A DNA stretch of 64,000 bases, taken from NCBI RefSeq assembly GCF_039555535.1, contig NZ_CP154630.1, positions 4,663,001-4,727,000 on the forward strand, given 5' to 3'. Position 1 is the first letter of the stretch, and each line of letters opens with the position of its first letter. This DNA comes from Stenotrophomonas maltophilia. Lineage in GTDB: Bacteria > Pseudomonadota > Gammaproteobacteria > Xanthomonadales > Xanthomonadaceae. Made by a program: the position numbers and the translations under genes. This document shows, one piece after another, positions 33,992 to 41,381 of the stretch. Below the pieces are notes generated by a model. The model had not been told where the DNA came from. It saw nothing but the letters and a program-made list of their open reading frames with translations, and ran no database searches.

Positions 33992-35440
33992 TCACATCAA
34001 CGCATCGGCCAGCCGTGCGATGCCTTCGCGGCTGCGCCGCCACGTGGGACGGCTGCGCCACTGCTGCAGGTCCAGCTGCCGCGACTCGCGCAGGTAGCCA
34101 TCCTCGATCGCGCACAGCTGCTGCACCAGCGCGCGGTCGTAGCAGATCAGGCCGATTTCGGCATTCAGCGCAAACGAGCGGATATCCATGTTGATCGAAC
34201 CGAGTACGGCGATGTCCTCGTCCACGCTCATGTGCTTGGCATGCAGGAACTGCGGCTCGTACAACGCGATGCGTACGCCACAGCGCAGCAGCTCGTCGTA
34301 GTAGGCCTCCTGTGCCCACGAGGTCAGCCGCTGGTTGTTGCTGGCCGACAGGATCAGCTGCACCTCCACGCCGGACAACGCGGCAATGCGCAGCGCGCTC
34401 AGCGTGGCCTCGTCGGGCACGAAGTACGGCGTGACCATCACCAGCCGTCGCCGTGCCAGGTGGATCAGCGCCGCCACCGCATCGCGCGCGTTGCTGTACG
34501 GGTAGGCCGGGCCACTGGGCAGCAGCTGGGTGGCGATGTCGTCGCTGCACTCGGGCACATCGGCAATCACGTCCAGGCGCTGGCCGGTTTCCATGTACCA
34601 GTCGCTGGCGAACACCGCTTCCAGATGCGCCACCGCCGGGCCACGCACGCGCGCCACCAGCTCGCGGTTCGGGTGGCCGGGCACGAACTGCGGGCCGGCC
34701 AGGTTCTGCGAACCGACATAGGCCACTTCGTTGTCGATCACCGCGATCTTGCGGTGGTTGCGCAGGTCCATGCGCCCGCTGCGGCGCCAGCGCAGGCCAC
34801 CGGGCAGCATCGCGCGCACTTCGATGTCGCGCGCTTCCAGGCGGATGCGGTAGGCGCGCAGACCGCGCTTGGCGCCCACCGCATCGAGCAGCACGCGGCA
34901 CTGCACGCCACGCGCGGCAGCGCGCTGCAATGCCTCGACGATGGCCTCGCCCACCGCATCGTCGAACATCAGGTAGTACAGCAGGTGCACGCGGTCTTCG
35001 GCCTGGTCGATGTCGGCGATGAGCGTGTGCAGCGATTCGTCGTAGTCGGTCAGCAGATCGACCGCATTGCCGTGCACCGGCATGAAATCGCCCTGACGCT
35101 GCACCAGCGGCACGATCTCGGCGCTGGCGGTGTCCGGCTGCGGGGTCCAGCGCAGGCGGTGCTGCAGCGCCTGTTCCTCGCGGATCACCTGCGAGGCTTC
35201 GGCCTGGCGGCGGATGCGCTCGCGCGACAGCCACGGGTGGCCGAACAGCAGGTACAGCGGCAGGCCCAGCAGCGGCACGAAGCCGACCAGCAGCAGCCAG
35301 CTGCGCGCCGCCCCCGGCGTGGTGCGGGTGGGAATCCAGCACAGCGCGACCAGCCGGATCAGCCAGTCGATCAGCAGCAGATACGAACCCAGCAACCACT
35401 CGAACAGCATCGCGTCGCCCGTCGGGAGGTGATGGGCCAT
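33992..35440 (-). CDS. Cardiolipin synthase (phospholipase D family)
   Basis: A 482-residue membrane protein with two N-terminal helices (about residues 14-32 and 45-65) and two HKD motifs: NHRKIAVID (first half) and LHAKHMSVD with GSINMD (second half). It joins phosphatidylglycerol molecules to make cardiolipin, or uses phosphatidylethanolamine, at the inner membrane. The ATG at 35410 (MLFEWLLGS) is an alternative start ten codons downstream and resembles the N-terminus of ClsA-type enzymes; the true start is one of these two. Confidence 0.9.
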   Translation of the reverse strand: MAHHLPTGDAMLFEWLLGSYLLLIDWLIRLVALCWIPTRTTPGAARSWLLLVGFVPLLGLPLYLLFGHPWLSRERIRRQAEASQVIREEQALQHRLRWTPQPDTASAEIVPLVQRQGDFMPVHGNAVDLLTDYDESLHTLIADIDQAEDRVHLLYYLMFDDAVGEAIVEALQRAAARGVQCRVLLDAVGAKRGLRAYRIRLEARDIEVRAMLPGGLRWRRSGRMDLRNHRKIAVIDNEVAYVGSQNLAGPQFVPGHPNRELVARVRGPAVAHLEAVFASDWYMETGQRLDVIADVPECSDDIATQLLPSGPAYPYSNARDAVAALIHLARRRLVMVTPYFVPDEATLSALRIAALSGVEVQLILSASNNQRLTSWAQEAYYDELLRCGVRIALYEPQFLHAKHMSVDEDIAVLGSINMDIRSFALNAEIGLICYDRALVQQLCAIEDGYLRESRQLDLQQWRSRPTWRRSREGIARLADALM

Positions 35441-35457
35441 TCTGCCCAGCAGGGTGT

Positions 35458-35517
35458 GTAGAGTCGAGCCGCGCTGGACGGCCTTGAACCAGCGTGTCGA
35501 CCAAGGTCGACACCTAC
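35458..35517. repeat. Divergent GTAG-type repeat
   Basis: GTAGAGTCGAGCCGCGCTGG then a second hairpin GTGTCGACCAAGGTCGACAC and the closing CTAC. It resembles the SMAG layout with a different stem. A related CCGACCCACGGTCGG palindrome follows at about 35539. Confidence 0.55.
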
Positions 35518-35587
35518 CAGGCGCGGGGACAGCGCGCCGACCCACGGTCGGAACCCACAGGCACCCACCACGGGAACATCGGGCATG

Positions 35588-35613
35588 AAAAAACCCGCCA
35601 CATGGGCGGGTTT
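35588..35613 (-). terminator. Intrinsic terminator after rpmG
   Basis: AACCCGCC pairs with GGCGGGTT around CATGT and is followed by U6 on the minus strand. The plus strand also has TTT after the stem, so it could work in both directions between rpmG and the convergent region. Confidence 0.88.
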
Positions 35614-35641
35614 CTTCGCGGGGATCAGCAATCCGTGCGGA

Positions 35642-35806
35642 TTACTTGATCTTGCCTTCCTTGTACAGGACGTGCTTGCGCACGACCGGATCGTACTTCA
35701 GGAATTCCATCTTCCCCGGGGTGTTCTTCTTGTTCTTGTCGGTCGTGTAGAAGTGGCCGGTACCGGCCGAGGAAATCATACGGACCTTATCGCGCTTGCC
35801 TGCCAT
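35642..35806 (-). CDS. rpmG: 50S ribosomal protein L33
   Basis: A 54-residue basic ribosomal protein, [20 protein letters not shown] onward, ending [11 protein letters not shown]. Sequence and length match proteobacterial L33 of the cysteine-free, zinc-independent type. It follows rpmB by 13 bases and ends before a strong terminator, the standard rpmB-rpmG operon. Confidence 0.97.
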   Translation of the reverse strand: MAGKRDKVRMISSAGTGHFYTTDKNKKNTPGKMEFLKYDPVVRKHVLYKEGKIK

Positions 35807-35819
35807 GATGCTTTACTCC

Positions 35820-36056
35820 TCAGACCTTTTCGCCGCGCGCACGCAGCTCAGCCAGAACGGAATCAATGCCGTTCTTGTCGATGGTGCGCAGTGCATGCGC
35901 GGAAACACGAAGCTTGACCCAGCGGTTCTCGCTGGCCACCCAGAAACGGCGCTCGTGCAGATTCGGCAGGAAACGACGACGGGTCTTGTTGTTGGCGTGC
36001 GAGACGTTGTTACCCGTCTGCACTCGCTTGCCGGAAACCTGGCATACGCGGGACAT
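35820..36056 (-). CDS. rpmB: 50S ribosomal protein L28
   Basis: A 78-residue ribosomal protein beginning [20 protein letters not shown], with the basic [18 protein letters not shown] core. It is the first gene of the rpmB-rpmG operon; a good promoter lies 168-196 bases upstream. Confidence 0.97.
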   Translation of the reverse strand: MSRVCQVSGKRVQTGNNVSHANNKTRRRFLPNLHERRFWVASENRWVKLRVSAHALRTIDKNGIDSVLAELRARGEKV

Positions 36057-36223
36057 TGCGCACCTCGATAGTAGTAGTTGTCAGCCCGTAGCCCGGGAGA
36101 CGGCGGCCTCGATGGTTGCCCACCACACGTCAAGAGAATCAAAGGGTTACGCTGGCGTTGGGCGGCCGGGGACGTGCTCCCGGGGGCGCCGCCCGGTAGA
36201 AAACCGGACACAGCGAGCCGCGC

Positions 36224-36252
36224 ATTATGCACGGGCTCAAGCACTTGCGCAA
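36224..36252 (-). promoter_or_regulatory. Sigma-70 promoter of rpmB-rpmG
   Basis: The minus strand has TTGCGC (36252-36247), exactly 17 bases, then CATAAT (36229-36224). This gives a leader of roughly 160 bases before rpmB. The interval 36057-36380 otherwise contains only this promoter and a SMAG repeat. Confidence 0.7.
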
Positions 36253-36294
36253 GTTACCCACAGGCTGCGGCTGAACACGGCGGCGGGAGCCCTT

Positions 36295-36362
36295 GTAGAG
36301 CCGAGCCCACGCTCGGCTCTGGCATTCCGGGACACAGCAGCCGAGCATGGGCTCAGCTCTAC
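36295..36362. repeat. SMAG element
   Basis: GTAGAGCCGAGCCCACGCTC and an inverted copy ending GGGCTCAGCTCTAC, about 18 bases from the end of the disrupted DnaQ-like gene. Confidence 0.82.
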
Positions 36363-36380
36363 AACAACGACCGGGCCGGT

Positions 36381-36890
36381 TCAGCGCAGGTGCGGGATGA
36401 CCTGGGCCAGCAGATGGGCGTCCTTCAGCGCGCCGTGCAGGCCGCGCGTCCCTGGAATGCGCAGGCGCTGCAGCACATCGTCCAACTTGTTGCCCTAGCC
36501 GGGCCAACGCCCGCGCGCCAGCTTCAGGCTGCAGGTGATGCGGCAGTGCTGGGCCAGCGTGGCGGGAATGCCGGCCAGGCGCAGCTCATTGTCGAGGAAA
36601 CCCACATCGAACGTGGCGTTGTGCGCGACCATCTCGCTGCCGCGCAGGAATTCCAGCAGTTCGGCGGCCTTGCTGGCGAACAGCGGCTTGTCCACCAGCA
36701 TCGCATCGCTGATGCCATGCACGCGCTGTGCGCCCCAGTCGACCCTGCGCTGCGGTTGCAGGTAGGTGTGGAACTGGCGCCCGGTGAGCTGGCCGTCGAT
36801 CAGTTCGACGGCACCGATTTCGATCACCCGGTGCCCCAGGCGGTGGGAGATGCCGGTGGTTTCGGTATCCAGTGCAACGATGCGGCTCAT
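36381..36890 (-). pseudogene. DnaQ-like 3'-5' exonuclease gene with an in-frame TAG
   Basis: The open part (131 codons, 36890-36498) starts MSRIVALDTETTGISHRLGH, with exonuclease motif I (DTETTG), and has motif II in AHNATFDVGFLDNEL. Codon 132 is TAG (36497-36495). The same frame then continues GNKLDDVLQRLRIPGTRGLH and GALKDAHLLAQ to TGA at 36381. That lost tail holds motif III (HGALKDA), whose His and Asp bind the catalytic metals, so the truncated protein should be inactive. A CAG-to-TAG change explains the stop, since PGQ is common at this place. Intact length would be 169 residues, an epsilon-like exonuclease shorter than the usual replicative DnaQ. Confidence 0.82.
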
Positions 36891-36946
36891 GCGTGGCGAT
36901 GTTTCCTGTTACGTGCGGTGGTGATTTTCGCACGCGACCGATGCAC

Positions 36947-37840
36947 TCACCCCAGCGCTTCCACCACCCAATCAATGAACACCCGCAACCGCTGGCTCAT
37001 GTGCCGGTTCGGCGGGAACATCACGTGCATCGGCATCGACGGCAGTTGCCAGTCCTCCAGTAGCGGCAGCAACTCGCCGCGCGCCACGTGCGGTTCGGCC
37101 ATGTAGCTGGGCAGCGCCACCACGCCGAGTCCGGCCAACGCAGCGGCCAGATAGGCGTTTCCGTCATCGAAGCCGACCGTATAGCGGCCCTGCACCTCAA
37201 CGCGTTCATCGCCGCGCTGCGCGCTGAACACCCGCGCCCGGCCACTGCGCGGGCTGAGAAAGCCGACCATGTGGTGATCGGGCCCTTGCAGCGCGCGCGG
37301 ATCGGTCGGCAGGCCGAAACGCTGCACATACCCGGGGCTGGCGTGGAAACCGATCGGCAGCGCCGCCAGCGGTCGCGCCACCAGTGCCGGGTCGGTCGGG
37401 GTGCCACCCCGGATCACACAGTCGACGTTGTCGGCGATGACATCGACTTCGCGGTCGCTCACGCCGACGTCCAGCTGGATCTCCGGGTAGCGCGCCTGGA
37501 ACTCCGGCAGCGCCGGCACCAGCCGTAGTCGCGCGTAGGGTCCGGGCACATCCACCCGCAGGCGGCCGCGCGGCTGGCTGACTGCGTCGCCCAGCCCGCC
37601 CTCCACCTCTTCCAGCTCGGCCAGCAGGCGGGCGATGCGCGGGTAGTAGGCCGCGCCGTCGGCGGTGACGCTGACCCGGCGCGTGGTGCGGTTGAGCAGG
37701 CGCAGCCGCAGGTGTGCCTCCAGCTGCTGCACCAGCTGGGTGACCGTGGTGCGGCTGATCTGCAGCGTGTGCGCCGCACGGGTGAAGCTGCCGGTTTCCA
37801 CCACCCGGGCAAACGCCCGCATCGCCTCGAAGCGGTCCAT
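36947..37840 (-). CDS. LysR-family transcriptional regulator
   Basis: A 297-residue LTTR. The N-terminal helix-turn-helix is clear (FARVVETGSFTRAAHTLQIS then RTTVTQLVQQLEAHL), followed by the RLLNRTTRRVSVTADG hinge and a periplasmic-binding-like effector domain. It is divergent from the RidA-family gene and probably controls it and itself; a dyad lies between them. An upstream ATG at 37870 would add ten residues (MSIPNNHGSS), but that start overlaps the dyad, so 37840 is preferred. Confidence 0.9.
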   Translation of the reverse strand: MDRFEAMRAFARVVETGSFTRAAHTLQISRTTVTQLVQQLEAHLRLRLLNRTTRRVSVTADGAAYYPRIARLLAELEEVEGGLGDAVSQPRGRLRVDVPGPYARLRLVPALPEFQARYPEIQLDVGVSDREVDVIADNVDCVIRGGTPTDPALVARPLAALPIGFHASPGYVQRFGLPTDPRALQGPDHHMVGFLSPRSGRARVFSAQRGDERVEVQGRYTVGFDDGNAYLAAALAGLGVVALPSYMAEPHVARGELLPLLEDWQLPSMPMHVMFPPNRHMSQRLRVFIDWVVEALG

Positions 37841-37851
37841 CGAACTGCCAT

Positions 37852-37872
37852 GATTGTTTGGAATTGACAATC
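37852..37872. promoter_or_regulatory. Dyad operator candidate for the LysR regulator
   Basis: GATTGT, 9 bases, ACAATC forms an inverted repeat that contains the LTTR signature T-N11-A. It lies between the divergent LysR and RidA-family genes, the usual site for autoregulation and target activation. Confidence 0.6.
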
Positions 37873-37949
37873 AATCTAGGCCGATCATCGCGGTTTATCC
37901 AGACAGCGCTGGCGCGGAGGATGGCGTTCTCTCCCACGGGATCTTCCCC

Positions 37950-38339
37950 ATGTCACAGCGTGATGTCGTTTTCCCCACCGGCCGCCAGGCCCTGTACGCG
38001 CACAACCGCTACTCGCCGGCGATCCGATCCAACGGTTTCCTGTTCGTCTCCGGCCAGGTCGGCAGCCGCGAGGACGGCTCGCCCGAACCGGACTTCGAAA
38101 CCCAGGTGCGCCGCGCCTTCGAGAATCTCAATGCGGTGTTGGCTGCTGCGGGCTGCACGTTCGATGACGTGATCGACGTGACCGTGTTCCTGGTCGATCC
38201 AGAGAAGAACTTCGAGAAGGCCTGGGCGATCGTGCCGGAGTATTGGGGCGAGGCGCCGCACCCGACCCTGACCGGTATCGGCGTGACCTGGCTGTATGGG
38301 TTCCAGTTCGAGATCAAGGTGATCGCGAAGCTGCCGTGA
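37950..38339 (+). CDS. RidA/YjgF-family protein
   Basis: A 129-residue member of the RidA superfamily, with the SPAIRSNGFLFVSGQVG N-terminal block and AGCTFDDVIDVTVFLVD. The Arg that RidA uses to bind the substrate carboxylate (normally in a P-R-x-x-V segment near residue 105) is not evident; the region reads HPTLTGIGVTW. It is therefore probably one of the Rid subfamilies with a different or unknown substrate rather than the canonical imine deaminase. It is divergently transcribed from a LysR regulator. Confidence 0.85.
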   Translation: MSQRDVVFPTGRQALYAHNRYSPAIRSNGFLFVSGQVGSREDGSPEPDFETQVRRAFENLNAVLAAAGCTFDDVIDVTVFLVDPEKNFEKAWAIVPEYWGEAPHPTLTGIGVTWLYGFQFEIKVIAKLP

Positions 38340-38347
38340 CCTTCGCT

Positions 38348-38409
38348 GTAGAGCCGAGCCCATGCTCGGCTGAGCGCGCAACAGCAGCCGAGCATGGGCT
38401 CGGCTCTAC
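38348..38409. repeat. SMAG element
   Basis: Two copies of the GTAGAGCCGAGCCCATGCTC unit in opposite orientation, separated by about 12 bases, directly after the RidA-family gene. Confidence 0.85.
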
Positions 38410-38526
38410 AGAAGCGCAGCCCGGTGGGCCGAAAGGCCCGCCCCACCTGAACGGGAGATTCCGACGAATTCCCGAAGCGGCCATTGATATTGTATCCGGC
38501 GAAAACCGCTTGCTAGCCTCCCCTTC

Positions 38527-38859
38527 ATGCGCTGGATCACCCGCCACCTCCGTTCGACCCTGCTGATGCTGCTGATGGCGGCATTCGTGGTCGTGCCGGT
38601 GGCCGACGCGCTGGCGTGCACGGTGGAACCGCACGCCAGCACGGTGCATGTGGAGTCCGCACCGGATTCCGATGGCGACAGCGACGGCAAGCATGTCGGT
38701 GCCTGTGGCCACAACCACTGCCACCATTCCAACCTGAGCCTGCCGGCACACACGCTGGCCGCGTTCGGGGCGCCGCTGCCGGCGCGCTGGATGAGTGCGG
38801 GCGATGCGGCGGCCTATGCGGTTGCCCAGGATGAATTGACGCGTCCACCCCGGGCGTGA
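38527..38859 (+). CDS. Small His-rich periplasmic protein (CzcI-like), first gene of the czc operon
   Basis: A 110-residue protein with a signal peptide (LLMLLMAAFVVVPVADALA) and a cluster of potential metal ligands in ACGHNHCHHSN at about residues 59-69. Proteins of this kind precede czcCBA in several metal-resistance operons and are thought to bind or report periplasmic zinc, cadmium or cobalt. It lies 56 bases before the outer-membrane channel gene. The metal and role are inferred. Confidence 0.75.
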   Translation: MRWITRHLRSTLLMLLMAAFVVVPVADALACTVEPHASTVHVESAPDSDGDSDGKHVGACGHNHCHHSNLSLPAHTLAAFGAPLPARWMSAGDAAAYAVAQDELTRPPRA

Positions 38860-38915
38860 GTTGAGCGCGTCCCGCGATTGCGGGCTCCCGTTTCACTCAC
38901 AACCGGAATCCCCCT

Positions 38916-40169
38916 ATGTCGATCCTGACACCTCGGTCGCCGCGTGCGGCCGGGCTGGTCGTCGCTGTGCTGCTGGGCCTGGCCCCGGCGGCATCGGTGA
39001 TGGCGCAAGCCGCCCCCTCCTACGACACCCTGCTTGAACGCCTGGACCAGCTGCCCGGCACCCGTGTGGGTACGGCACTGGCCGAGGCCGCCGATGCGCG
39101 CGCCGACCAGGCCCGTGCGCTGCCCAATCCCTCCCTTTCCTGGTCGGCCGAGAATGCCTGGGGCTCCGGCACCTACCGTGGCATGGGCAAGGCCGATACC
39201 GTGCTCACCCTGTCCCAGCCGCTGGAGGTCTGGGGCCAGCGTGGCGCGCGCGTTCGTGCCGCCCGGGCCGAGGCACAAGCCGCTGCCCTGCGTGGTTCGC
39301 AGAGCCGCAGTGATGTCGCCAGCCAACTGGCGGCGGTCTACGCACAGGCGGAAAGTGCATTGCGTCGTTACGCCCTCGCCGGCGAAGCGTTGACCCTGAC
39401 CCGCGACGATGCGGCTGCCGTCAATGCGATGGTCAAGCAAGGCCGCGAACCGCAGCTGCGCGCGGTGCAGGCGCAGAGCGAAGTGGCCAACGCCAGCGCC
39501 GCGCTGGATGAGGCACAGGCCTTCCGCGATGCCGCACTCGCACGCCTGGCCGGCACCGCGCTGCTGGATGCGCCGGTGCAGTCGATCGACAACAGCCTGC
39601 TCGATCGCGTGCCACCGCTGCCGCGCGGGGCCACCGATACCGCACTGGCAGTGCGCATCGCCGAAGCCGAAGCCGATGCGGCGGGCAAGCTGGTGGACGT
39701 GGAGCGCAAGCGCGCCCTGCCCGACCTCAGCGTCACCGCCGCGCAGACCCGCTTCCGCGAAGGCGGCGAGCGTGCCTACAACCTCGGGCTCAGCCTCAGC
39801 ATCCCGTTGTTCGACCGTAACCGTGGCGGCATCCGCGCCGCCAACGCCGACCAGCGCGCGGCCGAAGCGCGCCTGGACCAGCAGCGTCGCGACAGCGAGG
39901 CCGAGCGCCTGTCCGCCGTGGCCGGTCTGAAGGCCGCCGGCAGCCGTACCCGCGCCGCCGATGAAAGCGTGGTCGCCGCCGAAGAGGCCTATCGCCTCGC
40001 ACGCATCGGCTTCGACGCCGGACGCATCTCGCAGCTGGAACTGCGCAGCACGCGCAGCGCCCTCATCGCCGCCCGCGGCACCGCCGTGGATGCGCGCCTG
40101 TCGCGCGTCGGCGCGGAAATCGATCTTGCCCGCCTGGAAGGGCGCGCACCTTTTGTGGAGGCCCCATGA
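38916..40169 (+). CDS. czcC: CzcC-like outer-membrane efflux channel (TolC family)
   Basis: A 417-residue TolC-type protein with a signal peptide (AGLVVAVLLGLAPAASVMA) and two repeats of long helices, for example PNPSLSWSAENAWG and later GLSLSIPLFDRNRGGI, the usual beta-barrel entry segments. It forms the outer-membrane tunnel of the heavy-metal efflux pump. It overlaps the adaptor gene by 4 bases. Confidence 0.9.
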   Translation: MSILTPRSPRAAGLVVAVLLGLAPAASVMAQAAPSYDTLLERLDQLPGTRVGTALAEAADARADQARALPNPSLSWSAENAWGSGTYRGMGKADTVLTLSQPLEVWGQRGARVRAARAEAQAAALRGSQSRSDVASQLAAVYAQAESALRRYALAGEALTLTRDDAAAVNAMVKQGREPQLRAVQAQSEVANASAALDEAQAFRDAALARLAGTALLDAPVQSIDNSLLDRVPPLPRGATDTALAVRIAEAEADAAGKLVDVERKRALPDLSVTAAQTRFREGGERAYNLGLSLSIPLFDRNRGGIRAANADQRAAEARLDQQRRDSEAERLSAVAGLKAAGSRTRAADESVVAAEEAYRLARIGFDAGRISQLELRSTRSALIAARGTAVDARLSRVGAEIDLARLEGRAPFVEAP

Positions 40170-41371
40170 CTCTCTCCCGTTCCTTTCCCCTGATCGGCGG
40201 CCTCCTGCTGACCGTGTTCCTGGCTGGCTGCGCCGGCAACGCGCAGACGCCGGCGAATGAAGATCCCGCTGCGGCCAAGGCCGGCACCGACGATGGCCAC
40301 GGCCACGCCGCCGACAGCAAGGAAGCCAAGGCAGAAACCGCGAAGGCACCGGCGGACGCCGATGAAGGCGTGGTGCAGCTGACCCCGGAGCAGATCAAGG
40401 CCTCCGGTATCGAAGTGGTTGCCGTCGGTCGCGGCGGTGGCGGTTCCACCCGCCTCGCAGGCCGGGTCGAGCCCTCGGTCGGTGCGCGTGCCTCGGTAGC
40501 CTCCACGGTGACCGGCCGCGTCGAACGCGTGCTGGTTGCACCGGGCACCGCGGTGAAGCAGAACCAGGCACTGGCCATCGTGGTCAGCGGCGAGGCGGCG
40601 GTGTTCCGTGCCAATGCGCTGGCCGCATCGGCCGAAGCCGAGGCCGCACGCCTGGCCTATGGCCGCGACAAGGCGCTGGTCGACCAGGGCGTGGTCGCGC
40701 GCCAGGAAATGGAAGCCTCGCGCGCCCGATCGCTGGCGGCACAGGCGCAGGCGGCCGCGGCACAGGCGCAGGCCGCCGCCAACGGTGCGCCCGATGCCAG
40801 TGGCCGCGTGCGCATCACCAGCCCGGTGGCCGGCATCGTCGGCAACGTGCAGGTCACCCCGGGTGGCGTGGTCGCCGCCGGCAGTGCCGTGGCCGACGTC
40901 GCCGATCCGGCGATGAACGAACTGGTGTTCACCGCGCCGCCGGCGCTGGCCGCGCAGGTCACGCCGGGCATGACGCTGGAAGTGAGCGTACCGGGGGGCA
41001 GCTTCACCGCTACCGTCACCGGCTCGGCCGCCGATGTGCGCCAGCAGGGCGGCGTGGCGGTGATCCGCGCCACGCCGGTGGATGCGTCGCTGCCGCCGGC
41101 GGGTTCGCCGGTGTCGGCGGTGGTGGTCACAGAAGGCCAGGACGGTTCGCTCAGCGTGCCCGCCGATGCGGTGCAGAACGTCGATGGCAGCAGCGCGGTG
41201 TTCGTCGCCGTCGATGGCGGGTTCAAGGCACAGCCGGTGCTGGCCGGGCGTCGCGCCGGCGACCGCATCGAGATCCTCGGTGGGTTGAGCGGCAACGAGC
41301 GCATCGTCGGTGCCAACGCCTTCCTGCTCAAGGCCGAACTGGCCAAGGGCGAAGCCGAGCACGGCCACTGA
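40166..41371 (+). CDS. czcB: CzcB-like membrane-fusion (adaptor) lipoprotein
   Basis: A 401-residue periplasmic adaptor. The signal ends in a lipobox (FLAGC, lipid Cys at about residue 22). A His-containing DDGHGHAAD segment follows, as in heavy-metal type adaptors; then come biotinyl-lipoyl and hairpin regions (VEPSVGARASVASTVTGRVE, then the Ala/Gln-rich hairpin) and a beta-barrel domain. It links the RND pump to the outer-membrane channel. Confidence 0.9.
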   Translation: MTLSRSFPLIGGLLLTVFLAGCAGNAQTPANEDPAAAKAGTDDGHGHAADSKEAKAETAKAPADADEGVVQLTPEQIKASGIEVVAVGRGGGGSTRLAGRVEPSVGARASVASTVTGRVERVLVAPGTAVKQNQALAIVVSGEAAVFRANALAASAEAEAARLAYGRDKALVDQGVVARQEMEASRARSLAAQAQAAAAQAQAAANGAPDASGRVRITSPVAGIVGNVQVTPGGVVAAGSAVADVADPAMNELVFTAPPALAAQVTPGMTLEVSVPGGSFTATVTGSAADVRQQGGVAVIRATPVDASLPPAGSPVSAVVVTEGQDGSLSVPADAVQNVDGSSAVFVAVDGGFKAQPVLAGRRAGDRIEILGGLSGNERIVGANAFLLKAELAKGEAEHGH

Positions 41372-41381
41372 GGAGGCGACC

